Of a stretch of 7,290 bases of DNA, positions 1 through 7,175 are shown piece by piece (the first letter of the stretch is position 1; every line of letters starts with the position of its first letter). The translations under genes were made by a program, and so were the position numbers. The DNA lies in the NCBI GenBank assembly GCA_000416005.1, contig KE356563.1:1219202-1226491 (forward strand). Direction: 5' to 3'. Origin of the DNA: Haloquadratum sp. J07HQX50. Lineage in GTDB: Archaea; Halobacteriota; Halobacteria; Halobacteriales; Haloferacaceae. Under the pieces are notes generated by a model, which ran no database searches, had not been told where the DNA came from, and was given only the letters and a program-made list of their open reading frames with translations.

Positions 1-33
1 ACATCAATCGGGTTCGTCTTCATTTGAAGACAC
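1..33 (-). other. Probable out-of-frame continuation of the rpoA1 3' end
   Basis: Read on the minus strand one frame over from rpoA1, these bases give VSSNEDEPD and then a stop at 4-6. If one C of the CCC at 10-12 (complement) is also dropped, the reading is VSSNEDEPIDV. This resembles the acidic tail that, from memory, follows SPV in haloarchaeal A' proteins. The stretch is therefore probably part of rpoA1, cut off from the main frame by one or two single-base insertions in homopolymers. These could be real mutations or sequencing errors. The window ends before the rest of the tail. Confidence 0.45.
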
Positions 34-2773
34 TTTCTACCGGAGAGGTGCTGTCCTCACCAAACTCGAATTGAACAATATTATTTGAGGTATCTCGCAC
101 AGTTCCGTCGTACTGTGCTTCAAGCTCTGAGAGTGCATTAATGAGCCGTCGCTGCAGGTAGCCAGACTTCGAGGTTCGAACTGCTGTGTCAACGAGTCCT
201 TCCCGACCACCCATTGCATGGAAAAAGAACTCCCGCGGCGTAAGGCCGCCGCGATAGCTGTTCTCAACGAAACCATGTGCTTCGGCAGAGAGGTCGTTCT
301 TCTGATAGTGGCTGAGGGTCCGGTCTTCATAGCCGCGGTTGATGCGCTCACCACGAACAGCCTGCTGGCCTACACAGCCTGCCATCTGCGTCAAATTCAG
401 CATCGAGCCACGTGCACCAGAGCGAGCCATGACGACTGCTGGGTTATCATCACTGAAAGATGCTTCAGCGATTTCACCGGCTGAGTCACGTGCCTGTCCG
501 AGTTGCTGCATAATTTTCATTTCGAGTGTTTCATCCACCGTTCGGCCAGGAAGTGATTCCAGTTCATTATTATCATATGCCTGAATCAGTTCTTCGACCT
601 GGTCGTAAGCATCGCCAATAGCATTATCAACCTCAGCAGTTGCATCATCTGGGATTGACTCATCATCAATCCCGATTGAGAAGCCAAAGTGCATGATCGC
701 CCGCATCGCAAGCGCAGCAACTTCATTGATGAATACTCGCGCCCGGGTTTTTGAGTGTACCTTCGCGAGCGTATCAACAACCTCGCCACCGAACGCGCCG
801 ACTGCGTCCTCGTCGATTGTCCCTTCGACGAGTTTTCCATTCTCAATGAGCACTTCGTCCCCAGTTGAGGAGCTAAACGAGAGGTTGAGATCATCCGGTA
901 ACAGTTCGCTGAATAGTTGCCGGCCTGTCCAGTAGGGATCACCATCTGCCTGTCCTTCAGGCTCTGGGAGTGTTCGAATGCTCGTGGCTCGAAGCAGGTC
1001 GAGTGCCTGTGTTTCACTGAACTGTGGGTTTTCATTTGTCAACAGGTATGTGCCTGAGATGTGGTCTTGAATAGCTCCAATAATGTTCTCTCCAAAGCGT
1101 GGACTCAGGAGTTGTTCTTGAACTCGCATCAACACCCGTGCCTCCGCACGCGACTCCTCTGTCTGGAGCGCGTGCATATTCATCTCATCACCATCAAAGT
1201 CTGCGTTATACGGCGGACAGACAGTCGTGTTCAAACGGAACGTTTTGTACGGCATGACGACAACTTCATGTGCCATAATCGACATCCGATGCAGCGATGG
1301 CTGTCGATTGAAGATGACGATGTCGCCATCGATCAGGTGTCGGTTGACCTCCCACCCAGGACTGATTTTCTCTGCTAGTTCTCCACAATTTTTCTCAGTT
1401 ACCTTCAGACGACGACCATCTGGTCGTTTGACATAGTTCGCACCAGGGTGGCCTTCTGGTCCGTTTCGAACGTACTGCTGGGCGCGATCAACGTTTCGTG
1501 TCGATACATTCATCGTCTGTGTCATTTCTCGTGCGACGCGTTCTGGAACGCCGACTTCGTTGAGCGAGAGCGTGGGGTCCGGCGAAATGACAGTTCGGGC
1601 AGAGAAATTTACACGTTTCCCGGAGAGCGATCCCCGGAATCGTCCCTCCTTCCCTTTCAACCGCTGACTCAATGTTTTCAGCGGTCGGCCAGATCGATGG
1701 CGCGCCGGTGGTGTCCCCGAGATCTCATTATCGATGAATGTTGTTACGTGGTACTGTAATAACTCCCACAGATCCTCAATGATTAGTTGTGGAGCCCCCG
1801 CTTCGCGGTTCTCCATAAATCGCTGATTGATACGAATAATGTCGACAAGCTTGTGTGTGAGGTCGTCCTCAGATCGCTGTCCATTGTCGAGTGTAATCGA
1901 TGGCCGAGCAGTTACCGGTGGGACCGGTAATACAGTTAGCACCATCCATTCAGGACGTGATCGTGAGGGGTCAACACCGAGGGTCTCAATATCCTCATCT
2001 GGAATCGATTCGAGCCAATCGCGGATATCTGACGCCATGAGCTTGTTCATGTCTTCCTCAGTGAGTGACACCCCCAGCGCGCTCTCAAGTTCTGAGCGGT
2101 CATCACCGACTGGCCGAAACTCACCAGAGAGGATATCGTTGATCCGATTTACGTCGATCCCTGTCTCTTCTGCTAATTCGTTCGGTGAGATACCGGTGTC
2201 GTCGTCCTCATCAGGCTGCATAGCTGCAGCGATTTTCTCTGGGTAATCGCTAGCAAGGACATCCTGAATTTCGTAATACGTTGTCGGCTTTTCATGTTTA
2301 ATATCATACTGGGTTTCACCGCAGTGTGGACAGTGTGATACCTTTCGAGCTTGTCGTACTGCAGATTTGAGCACATCTGTCCAGTCTTCGCCCAGTTCTT
2401 CATTGCGGGCAAGGCCATCACGAAACTCACTTTGTTGACTCTGAGTGAGCGCGAGTCGTCCACATTCGCGGCAGGTTGAACGAAGGAGTCGGCGAATGAG
2501 CTTGGTGAATCCAACATGGATGACTGGTGCTGCAAGTTCGATGTGACCGAAGTGTCCGTTACACGATCCCGAGTGTGATCCACAGGTTCGACATTCGAGC
2601 CCTGGATCTATCACTCCAAGACGTGGATCCATCAATCCCATGTCAATCGGGTAGCCGTCGTCATCATAGGTGTCCGCGGTAATGACTTTCGTTGCGGACA
2701 TATCTCGATACGTCTCTGGGTCCATCAGTCCAAACTGGATGGCTCCAATCTCTTTCGGCGTTTGTGTTGACAT
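20..2773 (-). CDS. rpoA1: DNA-directed RNA polymerase subunit A' (N-terminal part of the largest subunit), 3' end apparently frame-disrupted
   Basis: Largest-subunit N-terminal portion of archaeal RNA polymerase; it carries the catalytic Mg site for RNA synthesis and pairs with A'', encoded outside the window. Seen in the 917-residue translation: clamp zinc site C61, C64, C71, H74; second zinc site C101, C104, C148, C151; the SGKRVNFSARTVISPDP block near 384-400; the active-site NADFDGD at 523-529 (D525, D527, D529 bind Mg); and the bridge-helix region with GGREGLVDTAVRTSKSGY near 855-872. The ATG at 2771-2773 lies 11 bases after the rpoB1 stop and gives the family's N-terminus; I see no clear ribosome binding site before it. 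The end is odd. After GEDSTSP the frame gives only VESVFK and stops, whereas haloarchaeal A' proteins, as I recall them, run about 50-60 residues further. Removing one A from the AAA at 34-36 (complement) restores VSSNEDEP, which looks like the family tail. Identity is certain; the true C-terminus is not. Confidence 0.96.
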   Translation of the reverse strand: MSTQTPKEIGAIQFGLMDPETYRDMSATKVITADTYDDDGYPIDMGLMDPRLGVIDPGLECRTCGSHSGSCNGHFGHIELAAPVIHVGFTKLIRRLLRSTCRECGRLALTQSQQSEFRDGLARNEELGEDWTDVLKSAVRQARKVSHCPHCGETQYDIKHEKPTTYYEIQDVLASDYPEKIAAAMQPDEDDDTGISPNELAEETGIDVNRINDILSGEFRPVGDDRSELESALGVSLTEEDMNKLMASDIRDWLESIPDEDIETLGVDPSRSRPEWMVLTVLPVPPVTARPSITLDNGQRSEDDLTHKLVDIIRINQRFMENREAGAPQLIIEDLWELLQYHVTTFIDNEISGTPPARHRSGRPLKTLSQRLKGKEGRFRGSLSGKRVNFSARTVISPDPTLSLNEVGVPERVAREMTQTMNVSTRNVDRAQQYVRNGPEGHPGANYVKRPDGRRLKVTEKNCGELAEKISPGWEVNRHLIDGDIVIFNRQPSLHRMSIMAHEVVVMPYKTFRLNTTVCPPYNADFDGDEMNMHALQTEESRAEARVLMRVQEQLLSPRFGENIIGAIQDHISGTYLLTNENPQFSETQALDLLRATSIRTLPEPEGQADGDPYWTGRQLFSELLPDDLNLSFSSSTGDEVLIENGKLVEGTIDEDAVGAFGGEVVDTLAKVHSKTRARVFINEVAALAMRAIMHFGFSIGIDDESIPDDATAEVDNAIGDAYDQVEELIQAYDNNELESLPGRTVDETLEMKIMQQLGQARDSAGEIAEASFSDDNPAVVMARSGARGSMLNLTQMAGCVGQQAVRGERINRGYEDRTLSHYQKNDLSAEAHGFVENSYRGGLTPREFFFHAMGGREGLVDTAVRTSKSGYLQRRLINALSELEAQYDGTVRDTSNNIVQFEFGEDSTSPVESVFK

Positions 2774-2784
2774 AATAGCGTTGT

Positions 2785-4614
2785 TTAAACTGCGTCTTCG
2801 AGGTCGAGTCGTGGTCGAATACCGAGCGCAATCATCTCATCTAATAGGAGTTTGAATGCATAACTGACTTCAATCTCGTGGATGTTGTCCTCATCACCTG
2901 ACACAGGGTCATAGATTCGGCGCTGCCCACGGTCCTCAACAGCTACCATTCCCGTATCGGCAGAGATGTACACGTTCTCTTTGTCAGATGAATCAAGTAA
3001 CCGCTCTTGGAGGACCATCGCGGCCCCATGTCCAATGACGGTATCACGCTCCATTTCTCCTAACCGAAGCCCACCTTCACGAGCGCGACCTTCGGTTGGC
3101 TGGCGGGTGAGGACTTGCACGGGCCCGCGAGAGCGTGCATGCAACTTGTTGCTCACCATATGGTAGAGCTTGTGATAGAGGATTGTCCCCACAAATATTT
3201 CGGCTTCTATCTGTTCACCTGTTATTCCAGAGTACATCACCTCCTTTCCGGAGGATTCAAATCCGTGGTCCTCAAGTGCCGAACGAAGTTCGTCTTCTGA
3301 CTCACCCTGAAATGCAGTTCCGTCGACTCGGCGGCCTTCTAACGATCCAACCTTCCCTCCGAGCATTTCGAGGACGTGGCCGACTGTCATTCGCGATGGG
3401 AGTGCGTGTGGGTTCAACACTAAGTCAGGGACAACCCCTTGCTCGGTGAATGGCATGTCTTCTTGCGGGGCTAAGTGGCCGACAACACCCTTCTGTCCGT
3501 GACGTGAAGCAAATTTATCTCCCAATTCTGGGATACGTTCATCGCGGACCGAGACCTTTGCGAGTTTCGACCCATCTTCGCCCTCCATCATGGTTACGGT
3601 GTCGACCACACCGTTCTCACCAGACCGCATCGTCACTGACGTTTCACGTCTCTTTTGTGGTGATAGTCCCCCCATATCGTCGGGCTCTTCGAGAAATCGT
3701 GGCGGTGAGGTCTTCCCAAGCAGCACTGAGTTTTCATCGACCTGTGTCTCAGGGTTAACTAAACCGTCCTCATCAAGATGCGTATAGGCATCTTCACCCC
3801 GCGCGCCTCGAACATCCTGACTTGGGATCTCAAAACGATCTTCCTGTCCACCAGGGTACCGCCGTTCTTCACCCTCATATGTCCGGAAGAAATGAGACCG
3901 GGCCATCGCTCTATCGACAGATCCCTGATTCATGACTAACGCATCCTCAATATTGAATCCCTCATACGACATCACCGCGACAACGAAGTTCTGTGCGGCC
4001 GGACGCTCATCAAACCCGATCTGCTCGGTCGTCTGAGTCTTTACCATCGAGAGCTGTGGGTAATGCAGCAGGTGCTGACGTGTATCTGGCCGTATACGGT
4101 AATTCGCCGCTGGGAGCCCAAGAGACTGTTTCATCATGCCAGCACCCATCGTAATTCGAGGCGAGGCATTGTGCTCTGGATATGGGATCATTCCGGCGCC
4201 GATCCCAAATATCAGCTGCGGATCAATCTCGAGATGTGTGTGATCCTCTGTTATCTCATCCTCGTCAACTGCAACGTATATATCCTCTTCCTCTTCTGCG
4301 TCGATAAATTCGATATATCCGCGATCAACGAGATTTTCGAACTCTAAGTCACCCTCCTTGACTGCCTCAATCTCAGGATTCCCTAACAGGGGCTCACCAT
4401 CTTCGACGACGATCAGTGGACGACGAGCACGTCCTGAATCGGCGTTAACGATGACTTCCCGTGTTCGGTCTTTGACCGAAACGTTTACCATCTCACTGAT
4501 CTCGCCGCGCCGGCGAGCTTGGCGGATCTGATCTGCCAGTTCCTGCGGATCTTCATGCGTGCCAACGAGACTACCATTCACGTACACCTTCGCTTCACGT
4601 TCTGTTTGAGCCAT
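2785..4614 (-). CDS. rpoB1: DNA-directed RNA polymerase subunit B' (C-terminal part of the second-largest subunit)
   Basis: C-terminal half of the split archaeal B subunit (homologous to the C-terminal part of bacterial beta and Rpb2); it forms the active-site wall, hybrid-binding region and clamp connection. Seen in 609 residues: the [14 protein letters not shown] block at 216-229 with the acidic E223-D224 pair near the active centre; [13 protein letters not shown] at 365-377 with its conserved lysines and arginine; [21 protein letters not shown] at 401-421; the [20 protein letters not shown] block at 505-524; and the C-terminal [11 protein letters not shown] anchor at 584-594. Full length for the haloarchaeal family. 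The ATG at 4612-4614 follows the rpoB2 TAA by 3 bases, implying coupled translation. The oddity is the C-terminal zinc ribbon at about 551-573. The spacing X-x2-X-G ... X-P-x-X-G is intact, but the four cysteine positions are S551, T554, D569 and S572, so this knuckle cannot bind zinc in the usual way. Confidence 0.97.
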   Translation of the reverse strand: MAQTEREAKVYVNGSLVGTHEDPQELADQIRQARRRGEISEMVNVSVKDRTREVIVNADSGRARRPLIVVEDGEPLLGNPEIEAVKEGDLEFENLVDRGYIEFIDAEEEEDIYVAVDEDEITEDHTHLEIDPQLIFGIGAGMIPYPEHNASPRITMGAGMMKQSLGLPAANYRIRPDTRQHLLHYPQLSMVKTQTTEQIGFDERPAAQNFVVAVMSYEGFNIEDALVMNQGSVDRAMARSHFFRTYEGEERRYPGGQEDRFEIPSQDVRGARGEDAYTHLDEDGLVNPETQVDENSVLLGKTSPPRFLEEPDDMGGLSPQKRRETSVTMRSGENGVVDTVTMMEGEDGSKLAKVSVRDERIPELGDKFASRHGQKGVVGHLAPQEDMPFTEQGVVPDLVLNPHALPSRMTVGHVLEMLGGKVGSLEGRRVDGTAFQGESEDELRSALEDHGFESSGKEVMYSGITGEQIEAEIFVGTILYHKLYHMVSNKLHARSRGPVQVLTRQPTEGRAREGGLRLGEMERDTVIGHGAAMVLQERLLDSSDKENVYISADTGMVAVEDRGQRRIYDPVSGDEDNIHEIEVSYAFKLLLDEMIALGIRPRLDLEDAV

Positions 4615-4617
4615 TGA

Positions 4618-6186
4618 TTAATCGTCTGCTGGTGTTCTAGGTTCTGGACCCTCGATGCCCGGAATACCTTCGACGTTCATTGACGCCAATTCTCGTTTGA
4701 GTGCCTGCTCATCTTCGACATCCTGTGAGAGCTCCATCGCCTGAGCGAAATTCTTGACAAGTCCACAGTTTGGTCCTTCGGGGGTCTCTGATGGACAGAT
4801 ACGCCCCCACTGTGTTGCATGCAAATCCCGCGCTTCAAAATGTGGCTGGCTGCGTGAAAGTGGGCTCCGCAACCGCCGGAGGTGCGAGAGAACTCCCATG
4901 TAGTCCGTCCGGTCGACCAATTGTGAGACACCGGAACGACCACCAACCCAATTCCCAGTGGCGATTGGATGTTCGAGGCGTTCAGTCAAAACATCAGAAC
5001 GAACCACTGTACTCACAGTTAATTGTCGGTTCCGCATATTTGCACGCTCGAGTTGATACTTCACGTCACGAGCTAGCTTATTCAATGCAGTGCGGAATAA
5101 GTCTTTCATCAGATCACCGGAGACCTTCAGCCGTTTATTTGCATAATGGTCTTTATCATCTGATTCACGGCGGCTGAGCGCTAACTCGAAACACGCTTCA
5201 GCCATTCGGCAGAGGTAGTAAGCCTTGTTAATTCGCACATCCTCTTCATCGACTCCATCTTCATGCAGATGAGGAAGCAAGTACCGATCGATCACGTAAT
5301 TCGCACGTTTGAGCTGGTAGTTTTTCCCCTGCCCACCAGCAACGCGTTTCCCGAGTGATTCGATTGCTTCAGCTTCGTTCTGGACAGACGCTTCTTCGAG
5401 ATTCTCTAACATGAACTTTACAATCTCGGGATCGTCAGAGACTCGATGGACAATCTCCTCGTCCGATTCAAGTCCTAATGCCCGGACGAGCGTCACAAAC
5501 TCGACGCTGCCGGAAACCGATGGGAACGAAACTTCAAGCAAGCCGTCCCGTGTCCGCTCACAAAGAACGAGAGCGCGATATCCGCGACGCTGGGAGAATG
5601 TTTTTGCTACCTGTATTTCGTCGCCGTATTTTGTGTCGTACTCGGCAAGGATCTTGTTCGGTGCAAGGTCTTCTGAAGTCATCAGGACACGTTCAGACCC
5701 GTTGACGATGAAGTATCCACCTGGATCAACCGGATCCTCGCCAATATCGATGAGTTCCGATTCGCTGAGTCCGTCGATATTGCACCTTCTTGATCCAACC
5801 ATGATCGGCATGCGGCCAACCTTCGTCTCAGTCGTATCAACGACGACTTCCTGTTCTTCTTCGCCACCACGTACGATGGACATTTCCATGAATACCGGGG
5901 CAGCGTAAGTGATATTTCTGAGTCGGGCTTCCTGTGGGAAGAGTAATTCCTCTGAGCCATCAGCCTCTCGTACACGAGGCGTTTCAATGCGAACGTTTCC
6001 AAGTTCGACAAATACTGGCTCTTCACCCTCCTTATCACCAATGTCAGTTTCGATTCGCTCTTTCTCAGTCACCACATCCTGCATACCGCGGTCAAGAAAG
6101 CTATTGAATGAACGGAAGTGATGTTCAGCAAGGCGTGACTCTGAGAAATATTCACGTGAGACAGCACGGCGATCTTGTCGATTCAT
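4618..6186 (-). CDS. rpoB2: DNA-directed RNA polymerase subunit B'' (N-terminal part of the second-largest subunit)
   Basis: N-terminal half of the split B subunit; it forms the protrusion, lobe and fork of the polymerase and completes the second-largest subunit with B'. Seen in 522 residues: the N-terminal REYF...[13 protein letters not shown] region (residues 11-34); [13 protein letters not shown] at 156-168; [18 protein letters not shown] at 343-360; the fork-region block [20 protein letters not shown] at 416-435 followed by LRRLRSPL; and [20 protein letters not shown] at 455-474 followed by GLVKNF. The break before B' falls where haloarchaeal and many other euryarchaeal B subunits are normally split, so it is not a frameshift. 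The ATG at 6184-6186 overlaps the rpoH stop as ATGA. The bases GGTGAT just before it, inside rpoH, can pair with the 16S rRNA 3' end, which supports this start. The C-terminus ends in an acidic, proline-rich tail. Length and motifs are normal for the family. Confidence 0.97.
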   Translation of the reverse strand: MNRQDRRAVSREYFSESRLAEHHFRSFNSFLDRGMQDVVTEKERIETDIGDKEGEEPVFVELGNVRIETPRVREADGSEELLFPQEARLRNITYAAPVFMEMSIVRGGEEEQEVVVDTTETKVGRMPIMVGSRRCNIDGLSESELIDIGEDPVDPGGYFIVNGSERVLMTSEDLAPNKILAEYDTKYGDEIQVAKTFSQRRGYRALVLCERTRDGLLEVSFPSVSGSVEFVTLVRALGLESDEEIVHRVSDDPEIVKFMLENLEEASVQNEAEAIESLGKRVAGGQGKNYQLKRANYVIDRYLLPHLHEDGVDEEDVRINKAYYLCRMAEACFELALSRRESDDKDHYANKRLKVSGDLMKDLFRTALNKLARDVKYQLERANMRNRQLTVSTVVRSDVLTERLEHPIATGNWVGGRSGVSQLVDRTDYMGVLSHLRRLRSPLSRSQPHFEARDLHATQWGRICPSETPEGPNCGLVKNFAQAMELSQDVEDEQALKRELASMNVEGIPGIEGPEPRTPADD

Positions 6187-6410
6187 TTGATCACCAATCG
6201 ATAGGAGACTGCAGTATCTGTCGTACGTGAGTCGCGGACGATTTTGACGACATCACCAACAGATGCTTCATCAGGGAGTGCTGGATCTCGGCGTTGAATC
6301 TTGGGGAGATTTGAGCGCCGGATGTCATACGCGTCAAGGATGTCTTGTATTTCATCATCATCAATTATTATATGCTCTGGGACTAGATTATGTTGAGTTA
6401 TGTCTACCAT
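6183..6410 (-). CDS. rpoH: DNA-directed RNA polymerase subunit H
   Basis: Small polymerase subunit equivalent to the C-terminal domain of eukaryotic Rpb5; it packs against the jaw and downstream-DNA side of the largest subunit. The 75-residue translation is full length for archaeal H. It shows the family core: HNLVPEH at 7-13, [19 protein letters not shown] at 28-46, and [20 protein letters not shown] at 52-71. It is the first gene of the polymerase operon and overlaps rpoB2 by four bases (ATGA). The ATG at 6408-6410 has no obvious Shine-Dalgarno sequence upstream (CAGACAGAC precedes it), which is common for first genes of haloarchaeal transcripts. A leader of several tens of bases is predicted if the TATA-like element at 6527-6540 is the promoter. 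Confidence 0.96.
   Translation of the reverse strand: MVDITQHNLVPEHIIIDDDEIQDILDAYDIRRSNLPKIQRRDPALPDEASVGDVVKIVRDSRTTDTAVSYRLVIK
6184..6196 (-). promoter_or_regulatory. Shine-Dalgarno-like site and ATGA stop/start overlap between rpoH and rpoB2
   Basis: On the minus strand the sequence reads TTGGTGATCAAATGA. GGTGAT is complementary to the AUCACC of the archaeal 16S rRNA 3' end and lies directly upstream of the rpoB2 ATG, which shares its last bases with the rpoH TGA. This favours translational coupling of H and B''. The B' and A' starts have no comparable motif, so this is the only intra-operon start with visible ribosome-binding support. Confidence 0.5.
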
Positions 6411-6526
6411 GTCTGTCTGTGCTGGTTTGCTTGTAGAAAAATGCTCACGGGATACTACAGGCTAGTTTGATAAGCAGGCATTTAACACTTGCCAACCCTC
6501 GGAGAAGCGACTCGTTCTATCATTCG

Positions 6527-6540
6527 TCTTATATTTCTCG
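6527..6540 (-). promoter_or_regulatory. Candidate TATA/BRE promoter of the rpoH-rpoB2-rpoB1-rpoA1 operon
   Basis: Read on the minus strand this is CGAGAAATATAAGA: an A/T-rich TATA-like octamer preceded by a purine-rich stretch like an archaeal BRE. Initiation about 25 bases downstream would fall near 6505 and leave a leader of about 95 bases before the rpoH ATG. Weaker alternatives closer to the gene are GTGTTAAATG (about 6478-6487) and GCTTATCAAA (about 6466-6475). The choice is by eye and is not proven by the sequence. Confidence 0.4.
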
Positions 6541-6618
6541 TCGTTTGGATGTGGACGACACATGTTGTGTATTTGACAGGGAATGTACAACAATAGTTTG
6601 ACAGCCGAGATAGCAAGC

Positions 6619-6626
6619 CTTAATTG
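6619..6626 (+). promoter_or_regulatory. Candidate TATA box of the tRNA-Asp pair
   Basis: The sequence CTTAATTG sits about 33 bases upstream of the mature 5' end of the first tRNA. This would place initiation a few bases before the tRNA, as is usual for haloarchaeal tRNA genes. The 14-base spacer between the two tRNAs is too short for a separate promoter, so one transcript probably carries both. Assigned by position and A/T content only. Confidence 0.4.
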
Positions 6627-6654
6627 TACTACTGCGGTGAATCCAAATGAGCAA

Positions 6655-6727
6655 GCCCGGGTGGTGTAGTGGCCGATCATACGACCCTGTCACGGTTGTG
6701 ACGCGGGTTCAAATCCCGCCTCGGGCG
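6655..6727 (+). tRNA. tRNA-Asp (anticodon GTC), copy 1
   Basis: A 73-base sequence folds as a full cloverleaf. The acceptor stem is GCCCGGG with CTCGGGC (one G-T pair). The D arm has GG in its loop. The anticodon stem is CGACC/GGTTG around the loop CTGTCAC, with anticodon GTC reading GAC/GAT (Asp). The T arm is GCGGG-TTCAAAT-CCCGC, and the discriminator base is G73. No CCA is encoded and no intron is seen. It is identical base for base to the copy at 6742-6814 and runs away from the polymerase operon. Confidence 0.97.
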
Positions 6728-6741
6728 GTTGCTTCTTGTAT

Positions 6742-6814
6742 GCCCGGGTGGTGTAGTGGCCGATCATACGACCCTGTCACGGTTGTGACGCGGGTTCAAA
6801 TCCCGCCTCGGGCG
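6742..6814 (+). tRNA. tRNA-Asp (anticodon GTC), copy 2
   Basis: Exact tandem duplicate of the preceding tRNA-Asp, with every stem, the GTC anticodon and the G discriminator preserved. The 14-base spacer (6728-6741) has no promoter-like sequence, so the copy is likely cut from a shared precursor by RNase P and tRNase Z. No obvious T-rich terminator follows within the next 30 bases. Confidence 0.97.
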
Positions 6815-6884
6815 ATTACACTTCTCTGGTAGTTCATACATAAAATCAGTTCTCGGCCCATCCATAGGCGGAACAAGGCGAGTG

Positions 6885-6903
6885 CCCCGAAGCGTGAGCG
6901 GGG
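6885..6903 (+). repeat. GC-rich hairpin
   Basis: The stem CCCCG/CGGGG encloses the nine-base loop AAGCGTGAG. The octamer CGAAGCGT in it recurs at 6981-6988 inside the second inverted repeat. The hairpin is not followed by a T run, so it is not a convincing intrinsic terminator. It lies 71 bases after the second tRNA and could be a relic of a mobile-element end. Confidence 0.45.
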
Positions 6904-6950
6904 TGAGCCCATCACAGCGATTTAGTTTCCACGGGGTATTGATAACAGCG

Positions 6951-7036
6951 CAATAGTCGTTGACATTGAGCACCTAGACGCGAAGCGTCCATCGAAGAGA
7001 ATGCGGGAGTTCTCAATAGCCGTTGGCAATGTGACC
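6951..7036 (+). repeat. Imperfect direct repeat, two copies 63 bases apart
   Basis: Copy 1 (6951-6974) begins CAATAGTCGTTGACATTGAG and copy 2 (7014-7036) begins CAATAGCCGTTGGCAATGTG. They differ at four of those 20 positions, and both end in an ACC. The 63-base offset is a multiple of three, so within the open frame at 6926-7132 the copies would encode related short segments (AIVVDIE and IAVGNV). Confidence 0.4.
6977..6989 (+). repeat. Short inverted repeat GACGC-GAA-GCGTC
   Basis: A perfect 5-bp inverted repeat around a 3-base centre. It shares CGAAGCGT with the hairpin at 6885-6903 and lies between the two copies of the imperfect direct repeat. Its function is unknown. Confidence 0.4.
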
Positions 7037-7175
7037 AATATGCATATCCGAAACCACACCAACTTGATCTGGAATAATAGTTTTGCATGTTCCGTTTCGA
7101 ATAAAGAAACCCCCATTATTGACAATCGTTAACACACTGCGACACTACATGACGGTTATGATAGGTGATGTCGGG

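Larger units (their letters stand above)
6411..6654. other. Divergent intergenic region between the polymerase operon and the tRNA-Asp genes
   Basis: No credible gene is present. The region must hold the operon promoter (minus strand) and the tRNA promoter (plus strand). By eye it is richer in A+T than the flanking genes. It also contains a small inverted repeat, ACACA-tgt-TGTGT, at 6558-6570 and two direct copies of TTTGACAG at 6572-6579 and 6597-6604, 25 bases apart, just upstream of the tRNA TATA-like box. Whether either repeat binds a regulator cannot be told from the sequence. Confidence 0.5.
6655..6814 (+). repeat. Tandem duplication of a 73-bp tRNA-Asp unit
   Basis: Two identical 73-base units are separated by 14 bases of unrelated sequence. 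The flanks (GAGCAA before copy 1, CTTGTAT before copy 2) do not match, so the duplication boundaries coincide with the tRNA gene. Identity over the whole length points to a recent duplication or to ongoing gene conversion. Confidence 0.9.
6926..7132 (+). pseudogene. Orphan open frame without a start codon, possible gene remnant
   Basis: From the stop at 6923-6925 to the TAA at 7130-7132 the frame stays open for 68 codons. It begins FPRGIDNSAIVVDIEHLD, continues with a basic stretch DAKRPSKRMREF, and ends SNKETPIIDNR. There is no ATG before the internal methionine at 7001, and no promoter or ribosome site fits. I do not recognise the product. The opposite strand is also open over 6922-7125, which weakens the case. 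It may be a fragment of a decayed gene or a chance open frame; the first half reads like real protein, but that is only an impression. Confidence 0.2.

Noticed and set aside
20..40. Programmed frameshifting to extend A' past its early stop
   Set aside because: No recognised slippery heptamer or downstream pseudoknot is visible before the TGA, and such recoding is not known for A'. Extra homopolymer bases explain the pattern more simply.
586..1035. Second minus-strand frame of 149 codons inside rpoA1, and similar ones at 2173-2583 and 5682-6041
   Set aside because: Alternate-frame shadows within genes whose main frame has unbroken family motifs.
4612..4620. Break in the B subunit gene between B'' and B' as a possible frameshift
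   Set aside because: Haloarchaea and several other euryarchaea normally encode B as two genes split at this point; both ends have proper stop and start codons.
5411..5908. Open frame of 165 codons on the plus strand opposite rpoB2
   Set aside because: It is antisense to a fully conserved part of rpoB2 and its serine/threonine/arginine-rich translation is the typical shadow of acidic haloarchaeal coding sequence. No promoter or family motif.
6655..6814. Two-unit repeat as a minimal CRISPR array
   Set aside because: The 73-base units fold as perfect tRNA-Asp cloverleaves, and the 14-base spacer is far too short for CRISPR.
6647..6832. Plus-strand open frame with a long internal peptide repeat (MPGWCSGRSYDPVTVVTRVQ-type)
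   Set aside because: It is the meaningless translation of the duplicated tRNA-Asp genes.
6885..6903. CCCCG/CGGGG hairpin as the transcription terminator of the tRNA pair
   Set aside because: No T-rich tract follows, and archaeal termination relies mainly on T runs rather than hairpins.
6764..7125. Two minus-strand open frames of 67-69 codons in the tail (6764-6973 and 6922-7125)
   Set aside because: One runs into the second tRNA gene, and the other is simply opposite the start-less plus-strand frame. Neither has a recognisable product, a promoter or a ribosome site.
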